Origin: Liminaster sp017519885
Lineage (GTDB): Bacteria > Bacteroidota > Bacteroidia > Bacteroidales > UBA3663
Length of the DNA: 64,000 nucleotides
NCBI GenBank assembly: GCA_017519885.1
Contig: JAFWRO010000063.1
Location: 62,001 to 126,000 of the forward strand
Direction of reading: 5' to 3'
The notes below the pieces were generated by a model. It made no database searches. It was not told the DNA's origin and saw only the letters and a program-made list of their open reading frames with translations. The position numbers and the translations under genes were made by a program. Below, one piece after another: positions 41,462 through 49,919 of this stretch. The first letter of the stretch is position 1; each line of letters begins with the position of its first letter.

Positions 41462-43414
41462 ATGTTAGTTTGGAATAAAGTTTTCTCTTGGTATTTGTCA
41501 AGGAATGCATTGCCCTACTGGTGCATTCTTGCTGTCGATTGTTTATCTATCGTTTTGGCTGGAATGCTTGCCATCTATCTCTGTATGGGTGGCGAAGCCC
41601 TTGCTACTCATTTTTGGCACTTCCTTTTAGTGTGGACTTGTTCTCTGCCAATGTTCTGCATTGGCATGCGTATTTTTCACACGTATGCAGGCATTTTCCG
41701 TTATTCCAGCTTTGCTGACCTTTTGCGTGTCACGTGTGCCGTCCTCGTAGGTATTGTCCTCACGGCCGTTGTTTATTATCTGGTGAGTATTTATTTCATC
41801 GCTGGTTTCCCCAAGTTCCGTGTCTTCGTCATCACCTTCCTCTTGGCAATGATCTTCATGTGGGGCATCCGTATTTGCGTTAAGTATCTTTACGATACGG
41901 CTGTCAAGGACCAGGCCACACAGAATGTCTACATTTACGGTATCCAGGAAGGTGGTATTGCGCTCGCCAAGAGTATGCGCAACGACAATCCTCGCCAGTA
42001 CATGGTCAAGGGTTTCATTTCCGGCAAGGCGGAAAACATCGACAAGTTCATTCTTGGTGTCCGTGTTCATAAGGCCGACGAAGAAGTCGTTAACCACATG
42101 CGTGCAAGCAAGGCTAATATGCTTTTTGTCTCTCCATTGCTTTCCGAAACTTTCCGCGAAAACGACAACCTTGTCAATGCGCTCACCAAGGCTGGCATCA
42201 AGATCATGATGCTTCCCGCAGCAGAGACTTGGGATGGCAAATCCAGCCTCCAGCATAGTCGCCTGCACGAAGTTGATATCGAGGACCTGCTTCCTCGCGA
42301 CAAGATTGAAGTCGACATGAATGCAATTGGCAAACTACTCTACAACAAGCGAATCCTGATTACCGGTGCAGCTGGTTCCATCGGTTCGGAAATGGTGCAT
42401 CAGATCGCTTCTTTCAAGCCCGCTGAACTTGTATTGGTCGATCAGGCCGAAACACCAATGCATCAAGTGCGCCTCTTCATGGAACATTCCTATCCAAAAA
42501 TCAAGTGCTGGACCATTGTGGGTTCTATTGCCAATCCTTCTCAGATGGAGCAGATTTTCAAGGTCCATCGTCCTGAGTATGTCTTCCATGCTGCTGCCTA
42601 TAAGCATGTGCCGATGATGGAGGACAACCCCTCTATGGCCATTCAGAACAATACCTACGGCACTCGCGTGATTGCTGACCTTGCCGTGAAGTACGGCACT
42701 CGCAAGTTTGTGATGATTTCCACCGACAAGGCTGTCAATCCCACCAATGTCATGGGCTGCTCGAAACGCATCAGCGAGATCTATTGTCAGTCGCTCGATC
42801 GCGCCATCCGTCAACAGCTCGAAGGAACGTCCACTTCGCCCATCCTTCTTCGGCAGATCGATGGCTCTCCTGCGGTCACTCAGTTCATTACTACCCGTTT
42901 CGGCAATGTCCTGGGCTCCAATGGTTCGGTCATTCCCATTTTCCGCGAGCAGATTCGTCGTGGCGGCCCTGTCACTGTTACTGATCCTGAAATCATCCGC
43001 TTTTTTATGCTAATCCCGGAGGCCTGCCAACTCGTTCTCGAAGCGGGCACTATGGGCAAGGGTGGTGAGATCTTCGTGTTCGATATGGGCAAGCCTGTGC
43101 GTATTGCAGAACTAGCACAACGTATGATTGACCTGAGTGGTGCAAAGAATGTCGAGATCAAGTATACAGGTCTTCGCGATGGCGAGAAACTTTATGAGGA
43201 GGTCCTTAACGATGGCGAGCACACCAAACCAACCATTCATCCTAAAATCAAGATTGCTACCGTCAGGGAGTATCCTTATGAGCAGGCTCTTAAGAATGAG
43301 GAAGAACTATATAAGTTGTCCTTTACCTACGATGATATGAAGATCGTTGCTAAGATGAAGGAAATCGTTCCTGAATACAAGAGCCATCATTCCAGATATG
43401 AGACGCTTGACTGA
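41462..43414 (+). CDS. FlaA1/CapD-like membrane nucleotide-sugar dehydratase/epimerase
   Basis: The 650-aa protein has four N-terminal membrane helices (about 20-135), a CoA-binding-like Rossmann segment (VYIYGIQEGGIAL), then an extended SDR domain with LITGAAGSIGSEM at about residue 297-309. MISTDKAVNPTNVMGCSKR and DGSPAVTQFITTRFGNVLGS are diagnostic of the UDP-GlcNAc 4,6-dehydratase group, where the usual catalytic Tyr of the SDR YxxxK is replaced. It makes a 4-keto-6-deoxy UDP-hexosamine for capsule or LPS. It heads the operon; the DegT aminotransferase at its end could act on its product. Confidence 0.9.
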   Translation: MLVWNKVFSWYLSRNALPYWCILAVDCLSIVLAGMLAIYLCMGGEALATHFWHFLLVWTCSLPMFCIGMRIFHTYAGIFRYSSFADLLRVTCAVLVGIVLTAVVYYLVSIYFIAGFPKFRVFVITFLLAMIFMWGIRICVKYLYDTAVKDQATQNVYIYGIQEGGIALAKSMRNDNPRQYMVKGFISGKAENIDKFILGVRVHKADEEVVNHMRASKANMLFVSPLLSETFRENDNLVNALTKAGIKIMMLPAAETWDGKSSLQHSRLHEVDIEDLLPRDKIEVDMNAIGKLLYNKRILITGAAGSIGSEMVHQIASFKPAELVLVDQAETPMHQVRLFMEHSYPKIKCWTIVGSIANPSQMEQIFKVHRPEYVFHAAAYKHVPMMEDNPSMAIQNNTYGTRVIADLAVKYGTRKFVMISTDKAVNPTNVMGCSKRISEIYCQSLDRAIRQQLEGTSTSPILLRQIDGSPAVTQFITTRFGNVLGSNGSVIPIFREQIRRGGPVTVTDPEIIRFFMLIPEACQLVLEAGTMGKGGEIFVFDMGKPVRIAELAQRMIDLSGAKNVEIKYTGLRDGEKLYEEVLNDGEHTKPTIHPKIKIATVREYPYEQALKNEEELYKLSFTYDDMKIVAKMKEIVPEYKSHHSRYETLD

Positions 43415-43462
43415 CCTTTTAGGTTTCAATTAGTAATCAATTAATCTTTTCTATTATTCCCT

Positions 43463-44608
43463 ATGGAATATCAATATCACATTTTTTCTCCTTATCGCGT
43501 TTGTCCACTCGGTGCACATGTCGATCATCAGCACGGCCTGGTGACCGGTTTTGCCATCGACAAGGGTGTTGATCTCTATTTCAATGTCCGTGAGGACAGT
43601 CAGGTCAATCTCACTTCCGATAATTTTGAGGGCGAAGTGCACTTCCATCTCGATACCCCGTCCCAGGTTCGCGAGAAGCATTGGGGAGACTATGCACGTG
43701 GTGCAAAATATGCGCTGCGCAAGCGCTTTGAACTTTCACGAGGCATCGACGGAAACCTCCATGGCAGTCTACCTATCGGAGGTCTCAGTTCGTCGGCAGC
43801 CGTACTCATCGCCTACGTAATGGCTTTTGCCAAGGCCAATGGCATAAAGCTCAAACCCTTCGAGATTGTGCAGATTGCCTCCGAAGCCGAGCGTGAATAC
43901 ATCGGTCTCAACAATGGTATTCTCGACCAGAGCTGTATCGCCCTCGGCAAAAAGGACGGCCTTCTCTTTCTCGACTGTGATTCCAACGAATATCGTATCG
44001 TCAAGCGTAATCCAAAGATGCCCGACTTCGAGATCGGCATCTTCTTCTCGGGCCTCACGCGTTCACTCATCAACAGTGACTACAATCTGCGCGTCTACGA
44101 GTGCAAGGTGGCTGCATGGAATATGCTAGCCTATACAGGTCAGCCGCTCAAGACTTTCGACAAGACTTTCCTGCGCGACATTCCACGTTCGACGTTCGAC
44201 AAGACCAAGATTGCTATGCCCGATCGTTTTGCACGTCGTGCCGAACATTTCTACACTGAGTATCGTCGCGTCCGTCAGGGCGTTACAGCATGGGAGAGTG
44301 GCAACATCAAGCTCTTTGGCAAACTCAGTTTCGATTCGTGCGAATCGTCGATGAACAACTACGAATGTGGCAGTCCTGAGCTGATTGCTATCTATCAGAT
44401 CATGTCCAAACTGCCTGGTGTCTATGGCGGACGATTCTCGGGCGCTGGGTTCAAGGGTGCAGTTATTGCCTTGGTCGATCCTGCCTATAAGGAGAGCATC
44501 GAGAAGTCGCTCACCGACCAGTATCTGGCAAAATTCCCCGAGTACGAAGAGACTTTCTCGGTCAACTGGGTCAAGCCAGATGATGGCGCTCGTTTTGTAA
44601 GCGAATAA
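43463..44608 (+). CDS. Galacturonokinase-like GHMP sugar kinase
   Basis: The 381-aa protein is a GHMP kinase with GSLPIGGLSSSAAVLIAY (about 101-118) as ATP loop and the third motif near YGGRFSGAGFKGAVIAL (about 328-344). The substrate signature reads SPYRVCPLGAHVDHQHG where galactokinase has GRVNLIGEHTDY; the PLGAH-DHQ form is that of plant galacturonokinase. The likely reaction is galacturonate (or glucuronate) + ATP to the 1-phosphate. A UDP-uronate 4-epimerase-like gene and a nucleotidyltransferase follow, which supports uronate salvage. It could still act on galactose or arabinose. Confidence 0.75.
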   Translation: MEYQYHIFSPYRVCPLGAHVDHQHGLVTGFAIDKGVDLYFNVREDSQVNLTSDNFEGEVHFHLDTPSQVREKHWGDYARGAKYALRKRFELSRGIDGNLHGSLPIGGLSSSAAVLIAYVMAFAKANGIKLKPFEIVQIASEAEREYIGLNNGILDQSCIALGKKDGLLFLDCDSNEYRIVKRNPKMPDFEIGIFFSGLTRSLINSDYNLRVYECKVAAWNMLAYTGQPLKTFDKTFLRDIPRSTFDKTKIAMPDRFARRAEHFYTEYRRVRQGVTAWESGNIKLFGKLSFDSCESSMNNYECGSPELIAIYQIMSKLPGVYGGRFSGAGFKGAVIALVDPAYKESIEKSLTDQYLAKFPEYEETFSVNWVKPDDGARFVSE

Positions 44609-44648
44609 GCCGCTTTTTTCATTAGCAATAGTAAATACATTTTCTTAT

Positions 44649-45758
44649 ATGGTAAGTTTTAATGTTTCTCTCGAAGGCAGGACCGTGTTGGTAACCGGTG
44701 CTGCTGGTTTCATCGGGAGCAATCTCGTCAAACGCCTGTTCAACGACGTGCCTGGCATTCGAATCATCGGTATCGATAGCTTGAACAACTATTACGACGT
44801 GAACATCAAGTTCGAACGTCTCCAGCAGCTCAACGACCTTGCGGCCAAGCTTCATCCAGGTAATGACGAACGTGAGAAGTATTGGAAGTTTGTCAAAGGG
44901 AACATCGCCGATATGCAGACCCTCAATCATCTCTTTGCAGAGGAGAAACCATCGGTGGTTGTCAATCTTGCTGCTCAGGCTGGTGTGCGTTATTCAATCA
45001 CCAATCCCGATGCTTACATCGAGAGCAATCTCATCGGTTTCTATAATATTCTCGAGTGCTGTCGTCATCACTATGTCGAGCATCTTGTCTACGCCTCGTC
45101 AAGTTCCGTCTATGGTTCAAACAAGAAGGTGCCTTACAGCACCGACGACAAGGTCGACAATCCTGTTTCGCTCTATGCCGCTACCAAGAAGAGCAACGAA
45201 TTGTTGGCCCATGCTTATTCCAAGCTCTACAATATTCCTTCCACGGGTCTCCGCTTCTTTACCGTCTATGGCCCAGCAGGACGTCCCGATATGGCATATT
45301 TCGGCTTCACCAACAAGCTGCGCCGAGGCGAAACCATCCAGATATTCAACTACGGCAAGTGCAAACGCGATTTCACCTACGTCGATGATATCGTCGAAGG
45401 CGTAGTGCGTATCATGCAGCATGCGCCCGAAAAGGCCGATGGCGAGGATGGTCTTCCCATCCCTCCCTACAAGGTCTATAATATTGGCAACAACAGTCCC
45501 GAAAACCTGCTCGACTTTGTCGACATCCTTCAGCAGGAGCTTATTCGTGCCAATGTCCTTCCTGCCAACTACAATTTCGAGAAGCACAAGGAACTCGTTC
45601 CCATGCAGCCTGGCGATGTCCCTGTCACTTATGCCGATACCACTCCCCTCGAAGAGGACTTCGGCTATAAGCCTTCCACCACCTTGCGTCAAGGTCTGAG
45701 AGCTTTTGCCGAATGGTACGCCAAGTATTACGGCACAGCTACAAGCATTGCAAAGTAA
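44649..45758 (+). CDS. NAD-dependent UDP-sugar epimerase, UDP-glucuronate 4-epimerase-like
   Basis: The 369-aa extended SDR has VTGAAGFIGSNLVKRL (about 15-30) for NAD, the long DSLNNYYDVNIKFERL block typical of UDP-glucuronate 4-epimerases, NLAAQAGVRYSI, Ser in SSSSVYG, and Y-x3-K in YAATKKSNEL. RFFTVYGPAGRPDMAY also fits that group. It would interconvert UDP-glucuronate and UDP-galacturonate in the cytoplasm. It lies 40 bp after the galacturonokinase-like gene and 10 bp before the nucleotidyltransferase. Confidence 0.87.
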   Translation: MVSFNVSLEGRTVLVTGAAGFIGSNLVKRLFNDVPGIRIIGIDSLNNYYDVNIKFERLQQLNDLAAKLHPGNDEREKYWKFVKGNIADMQTLNHLFAEEKPSVVVNLAAQAGVRYSITNPDAYIESNLIGFYNILECCRHHYVEHLVYASSSSVYGSNKKVPYSTDDKVDNPVSLYAATKKSNELLAHAYSKLYNIPSTGLRFFTVYGPAGRPDMAYFGFTNKLRRGETIQIFNYGKCKRDFTYVDDIVEGVVRIMQHAPEKADGEDGLPIPPYKVYNIGNNSPENLLDFVDILQQELIRANVLPANYNFEKHKELVPMQPGDVPVTYADTTPLEEDFGYKPSTTLRQGLRAFAEWYAKYYGTATSIAK

Positions 45759-45768
45759 TCCTTCCGTT

Positions 45769-46509
45769 ATGAAAACCATCGTCATCGCTGCCGGTTACGC
45801 TACTCGTCTCGGTGAACTCACCCGCAATTTTCCGAAACCTTTGCTCAAGATAGGGGATAAGTCAATCCTCGACCGTATGCTCATCGATATCGACCGTATT
45901 CCTGATATCGACGAGCACATCATCATCACCAACCATAAGTTCGCACATCACTTCGAGGCCTGGATGCAGAATGCTCGCTACACTAAGCCCATCACCATCC
46001 TCGACGACGGTACCGAAACCAACGAAACTCGTCTCGGTGCTGTCTGCGACCTGCTGCTCGCCATCGATTATCTCGACCGTCGCGATCAGCGCGATTCTTC
46101 CCTGCTGGTTGTTGCTGCCGACAACATCCTCTTCTTCAGTTTCCAGGAGTTTGTCGATTTCGCCAAGTCCAAGCAGACCAGTTGCATCATGTGTCATGAG
46201 CAACCCGATGTCGCCAAACTCCAGCGCACCGGCGTCGTCGTCCTCGATGCCGACGACAAGGTCCTCAATATGGAGGAGAAGCCCGCTGTGCCCAAATCCC
46301 ATTGGGCTGTTCCACCTTTCTATATCTACATGCAGCACGACCTTGACCAGATTCGTCATGCTGTCGAGAACGGTTGCGGCAAGGATGCACCCGGCAACTT
46401 GGCCCATTATATGGTCGATCACACGACGATTCATGCCTGGCATATGACGGCTGGTCGTTTCGACATCGGTTCACTCGACACCTACAAGGAGGCGTGTCAA
46501 CGCTTCTGA
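45769..46509 (+). CDS. Sugar-1-phosphate nucleotidyltransferase
   Basis: The 246-aa protein begins MKTIVIAAGYATRLGEL and continues NFPKPLLKIGDKSILD, the nucleotide-binding and Lys motif of NTP transferases (Rossmann-like GT-A fold); VVAADNILFF supplies the metal-binding Asp. The Gly-rich loop is AAGYATRL rather than GGxGTRL. The ATG at 45769 is used; the frame extends back into the upstream gene but is not conserved there. By context it may join a uronate-1-phosphate to UTP. The exact sugar and nucleotide are not readable. Confidence 0.82.
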   Translation: MKTIVIAAGYATRLGELTRNFPKPLLKIGDKSILDRMLIDIDRIPDIDEHIIITNHKFAHHFEAWMQNARYTKPITILDDGTETNETRLGAVCDLLLAIDYLDRRDQRDSSLLVVAADNILFFSFQEFVDFAKSKQTSCIMCHEQPDVAKLQRTGVVVLDADDKVLNMEEKPAVPKSHWAVPPFYIYMQHDLDQIRHAVENGCGKDAPGNLAHYMVDHTTIHAWHMTAGRFDIGSLDTYKEACQRF

Positions 46510-46559
46510 AATTGCCTTGATAATATTAATCTATCCTTTCCTATTCATCTCATATAAAA

Positions 46560-47852
46560 ATGAAAAAAAGAGACAAACGCATCTGGCTTTGCCTGGCCCA
46601 TATGTCAGGCAATGAGATGAAATACGTCAAAGAGGCTTTTGACACCAACTGGGTTGTCCCGCTTGGTCCCAATGTCAATGGCTTCGAAGATGACTTGCAG
46701 CGATTCGTGGATTCCGTCGATCCTTCATTGGTTGATAGTAGCTCCCTCAAGCCCCATTCTGTAGTGGCCTTGTCATCGGGCACCGCTGCAGTTCATCTTT
46801 CCCTCATCGCCTGTGGTGTGAAGCCTGGCGATGAAGTCATTGTCCAGAGTTTTACTTTCTGTGCAAGTTCACATCCCGTTACCTATTTGGGCGCTACCCC
46901 GGTCTTTGTCGATTCCGAACGCGATTCCTGGAATATGGATCCCGAGATTCTCGAAGAGGCTATCCGTGACCGTATCTCCAGGACGGGTCGTAAGCCTAAA
47001 GCCATTGTCCCCGTGGCGCTCTATGGCATGCCTTATCAAATCGATAGGATTATGGAGGTGGCCAATCGGTACAATATCCCCGTCATCGAGGATGCTGCCG
47101 AGGGTATGGGGTCCCGCTGGAAGGGCCGTGTCTTGGGCACCTTTGGCAAATATGGCATCTTGTCGTTCAATGGCAACAAGATGATTACCACGTCTGGTGG
47201 TGGTGCCCTCATCTGCCCCGACGCTGCTTCCAAGAACGAGATTATGTGGTATGCCACCCAGGCGCGCGATGCCTATCCTTACTATCAGCACAGTGCCATC
47301 GGCTACAACTATCGTCTCTCGAACATCTGTGCCGGTATCGGTCGTGGCCAGATGACGGTGCTCAACGATCATATCTCCCATCACCAGCACCTTGCTTCGC
47401 TCTACGACGAGTTGCTCAAGGATGTCCCCGGCATCACCTTCCATAAGAACTCCGACGAGCGCTATGATTCCAACTATTGGCTCAATACCATCACCATCGA
47501 TCCCGCGTTGAAGGTGAAAGGGGAGGAGTATGCCTACAAGCAGGTCATCACCAGTGCCATTGGTGGCGCAGCAGGTGTGATTCATTCCGTCGATTGTCCC
47601 ACTACTGATTGCCAGCCCAACAACAACGTCGAGGCAATGCGTATGGGCTTGGATGCGCTCAATATCGAGGCTCGTCCGCTCTGGAAACCCATGCACAAGC
47701 AGCCTGTTTACCAGGGCAGTCCTGCCTATGTAAACGGCGTAGCCGAGTCGCTCTTCAAGGTAGGCCTCTGCCTGCCTTCCGGTCCCTACGTCACCGACGA
47801 CGATGTCCGTTACATCGTCGAGGCCATCCGTTCTCTCATCATCACCGACTGA
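46560..47852 (+). CDS. DegT/DnrJ/EryC1 family PLP aminotransferase
   Basis: The 430-aa protein has the family pattern: GNEMKYVKEAFDTNWVVPLG, substrate/PLP segments VALSSGTAAVHLSL and EDAAEGMGSRW, and the PLP-binding Lys in LSFNGNKMITTSGGGAL (about 205). These enzymes transaminate 4-keto (or 3-keto) nucleotide sugars. The partner could be the 4-keto product of the FlaA1-like enzyme at the start of the operon. The stretch YKQVITSAIGGAAGVIHSVD before the C-terminal segment looks like an extra insertion. A terminator follows. Confidence 0.92.
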   Translation: MKKRDKRIWLCLAHMSGNEMKYVKEAFDTNWVVPLGPNVNGFEDDLQRFVDSVDPSLVDSSSLKPHSVVALSSGTAAVHLSLIACGVKPGDEVIVQSFTFCASSHPVTYLGATPVFVDSERDSWNMDPEILEEAIRDRISRTGRKPKAIVPVALYGMPYQIDRIMEVANRYNIPVIEDAAEGMGSRWKGRVLGTFGKYGILSFNGNKMITTSGGGALICPDAASKNEIMWYATQARDAYPYYQHSAIGYNYRLSNICAGIGRGQMTVLNDHISHHQHLASLYDELLKDVPGITFHKNSDERYDSNYWLNTITIDPALKVKGEEYAYKQVITSAIGGAAGVIHSVDCPTTDCQPNNNVEAMRMGLDALNIEARPLWKPMHKQPVYQGSPAYVNGVAESLFKVGLCLPSGPYVTDDDVRYIVEAIRSLIITD

Positions 47853-47880
47853 CACGTCAGTCGCTTCATACGATTCTACT

Positions 47881-47912
47881 AAGGTGTTGAGGTTTTCCTC
47901 GACACCTTTTTT
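47881..47912 (+). terminator. Terminator of the sugar-nucleotide operon
   Basis: AAGGTGTTGAGG and CCTCGACACCTT form a 12-bp stem with a TTTT loop, followed by further T. Confidence 0.85.
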
Positions 47913-47916
47913 GCCA

Positions 47917-47951
47917 CAAAAAAAGGACCACTCCAGTAGCCTGGAGTGGTC
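47917..47951 (-). terminator. Terminator of the ferredoxin gene
   Basis: On the minus strand, GACCACTCCAG and CTGGAGTGGTC form a perfect 11-bp stem followed by a T-run (A-run at 47917-47924 on plus). Confidence 0.85.
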
Positions 47952-47992
47952 TGTAGGTTTTACCCAAAAGGGTCTTGGATTATCAAAATGAT

Positions 47993-48163
47993 TTATGCCT
48001 CAGCGATAGCCTCGTTAGGACAGGTAGCCTCACAAGCGCCGCAGTCGATGCAAGCATCAGCGTCGATTGTATATACGTCCCCCTCCTTAATTGCCTCGAC
48101 GGGGCATTCACCGATACAAGAACCGCAAGCAACACACTTTTCGGGATCAATTACACGTGCCAT
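47993..48163 (-). CDS. Small 2[4Fe-4S] ferredoxin
   Basis: A 56-aa protein: MARVIDPEKCVACGSCIGEC at the start, then PVEAIKEGDVYTIDADAC and IDCGACEATCPNEAIAEA. Two C-x2-C-x2-C-x3-C-P motifs bind two [4Fe-4S] clusters, as in clostridial-type ferredoxins. It carries electrons in the cytoplasm of anaerobes, for example for pyruvate:ferredoxin oxidoreductase. It is monocistronic with a full promoter (48256-48288) and a strong terminator, so expression is probably high. Confidence 0.97.
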   Translation of the reverse strand: MARVIDPEKCVACGSCIGECPVEAIKEGDVYTIDADACIDCGACEATCPNEAIAEA

Positions 48164-48255
48164 ATTAATTTGAAATAGTTTAAGAAGTTAAAAAATAGTT
48201 TACTGAATAGTTCGCTGTGTGGCTATAAGGCGCACATTTTTCGTTTTTTGTTGGC

Positions 48256-48288
48256 GCAAAGATAGTATGTTCTCTTTACAAAACCAAA
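48256..48288 (-). promoter_or_regulatory. Promoter of the ferredoxin gene
   Basis: On the minus strand, TTTG (48285-48288), 20 bp, then TATCTTTGC (48256-48264), about 90 bp before the start. Confidence 0.8.
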
Positions 48289-48358
48289 TGTTTTAGGTTT
48301 TTTTTTCAAAAAAAGTGTTTTTTTTACTCCAAACCTGCGAATATTGCGGAATTAGCCT

Positions 48359-48367
48359 TATATTTGC
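48359..48367 (+). promoter_or_regulatory. -7 promoter box of the cstA-cstA-recG operon
   Basis: TATATTTGC, 62 bp before the first cstA ATG. The -33 region has no clear TTTG. Confidence 0.6.
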
Positions 48368-48429
48368 AAGTCAAAATTGCAATTTATCATTTTATTATCT
48401 GCGTACGGTAATCAATATGACTATCAAAA

Positions 48430-49893
48430 ATGATTAGTTTTCTTCTCGCTTTGGCCGCTCTCATTATCGGCTATCTTGTCTATGGGCGTTTCATCAGCCG
48501 AGTGTTCGGTGTCGATGACGCACGTACGACGCCTTGCTACACCCACCAGGATGGCATTGACTACATTCCGCTGCCTACTTGGAAGGTGTATATGATTCAA
48601 TTCTTGAATATCGCGGGCTTGGGTCCAATATTTGGTGCCATTATGGGTGCGAAGTTTGGCACTGCTTCCTATCTTTGGATCGTGTTGGGTACCATCTTTG
48701 CGGGAGCCACCCACGATTACCTCGCAGGTATGATTTCGTTGCGAATGAATGGTGCTTCTCTGCCCGAAATCATCGGTTTCTTCCTGGGACGTCATGCCCG
48801 TCGGTTAATGGGTATCTTCATTACCGTGCTGATGATTCTCGTGGGTGCCGTCTTTATCAGTGGTCCTGCCGAATTGTTGGGCAACATGACCTCAGGCTTT
48901 GGCATCACTACCTATTGGTGGATTGGCATCATATTCGTCTATTATGTGATAGCTACGCTTTGTCCCGTCGATAAGATCATCGGCCGTATCTATCCTTTCT
49001 TTGCCGCATGTCTCATCTTTATGGCTGTCGGCATCTTGTGCTACCTTCTGGTCGTGCGTCCCCAGCTGCCCGAACTGTGGAGCACCGGCTCGTTGGTCAA
49101 TCGTGATTGGGAGGTCAATCCCATCTTCCCGATGATGTTCATCTCGATAGCCTGTGGTGCAATTTCGGGTTTCCATGCCACCCAGTCTCCTTTGATGGCG
49201 CGTTGCATCAAGAGTGAGAAGATGGGCCGCCGATGCTTCTACGGCGCCATGGTCACCGAAGGTGTCGTAGCTCTCATTTGGGCGGCTGCTGCCACCTGTT
49301 TCTTCCAGGAGAATGGTACCGTCAATCCCGATACGGGCAAGGCCTATACGGGCGCTTTTGTCGCTTCGACCATCTGCAACAACTGGCTCGGTCTCGTCGG
49401 TGGCATCCTGGCCATCCTCGGCATTGCCATCGCACCTATCACTTCCGGTGATACGGCTTTGCGCAGTGGCCGACTCATCATTGCCGACTTCTTCAAGAAG
49501 GAGCAGAAGAGCATGAAGAGCCGTCTCCTCATCGCTATCCCGATGTTTATCCTCACCACGAGCGTACTGGTTTGGTCGATGAACGATGCCAAGGGCTTCG
49601 GCATCCTGTGGCGCTATTTTGCATGGTGCAACCAGGCACTTTCGGTCTTCACGCTTTGGGCCATCACGGTCTATCTGCTGCGCGAAAAGAAGCCTTGGCT
49701 CGTCACCTTCCTCCCTTCGGTGTTTATGACCTGCGTCTGCACCACCTATATCATGGTGGCACCCGAAGGCCTCGCCTTGCCCTATCACGTGGGTCTGGGC
49801 ATCAGTGTTGTGATCTCCCTCTTCATCTCCATCTCCACACTGGTGGGTCACTTCCAGCATGTCAGGCAGCACAGGGTCTATCCCAAGTTGTGA
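48430..49893 (+). CDS. cstA: CstA family peptide/pyruvate transporter, copy 1
   Basis: The 487-aa polytopic inner-membrane protein has the CstA core: YGRFISRVFGV, DGIDYIPLPTWKVY, FLNIAGLGPIFGAIMGAKFG, SGFHATQSPLMARCI and ITSGDTALRSGRLI. About 12-14 membrane helices can be drawn. CstA proteins take up peptides or pyruvate, often on carbon starvation. Bacteroidetes forms are shorter than the roughly 700-aa E. coli protein, as here. It lies 26 bp before a close paralogue. Confidence 0.93.
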   Translation: MISFLLALAALIIGYLVYGRFISRVFGVDDARTTPCYTHQDGIDYIPLPTWKVYMIQFLNIAGLGPIFGAIMGAKFGTASYLWIVLGTIFAGATHDYLAGMISLRMNGASLPEIIGFFLGRHARRLMGIFITVLMILVGAVFISGPAELLGNMTSGFGITTYWWIGIIFVYYVIATLCPVDKIIGRIYPFFAACLIFMAVGILCYLLVVRPQLPELWSTGSLVNRDWEVNPIFPMMFISIACGAISGFHATQSPLMARCIKSEKMGRRCFYGAMVTEGVVALIWAAAATCFFQENGTVNPDTGKAYTGAFVASTICNNWLGLVGGILAILGIAIAPITSGDTALRSGRLIIADFFKKEQKSMKSRLLIAIPMFILTTSVLVWSMNDAKGFGILWRYFAWCNQALSVFTLWAITVYLLREKKPWLVTFLPSVFMTCVCTTYIMVAPEGLALPYHVGLGISVVISLFISISTLVGHFQHVRQHRVYPKL

Positions 49894-49919
49894 TTATACT
49901 TATTTAAATATACACTATT

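Noticed and set aside
46869..47855. 328-codon minus-strand frame opposite the DegT aminotransferase
   Set aside because: Antisense shadow, low-complexity Gly/Asp-rich product, no promoter.
47803..48178. Plus-strand frames over the ferredoxin gene
   Set aside because: The minus-strand ferredoxin with two intact cluster motifs, a full promoter and a terminator explains this stretch.
48892..49872. 326-codon minus-strand frame opposite cstA
   Set aside because: Charged, low-complexity antisense shadow of a membrane protein gene; the same kind of shadow appears opposite the second cstA.
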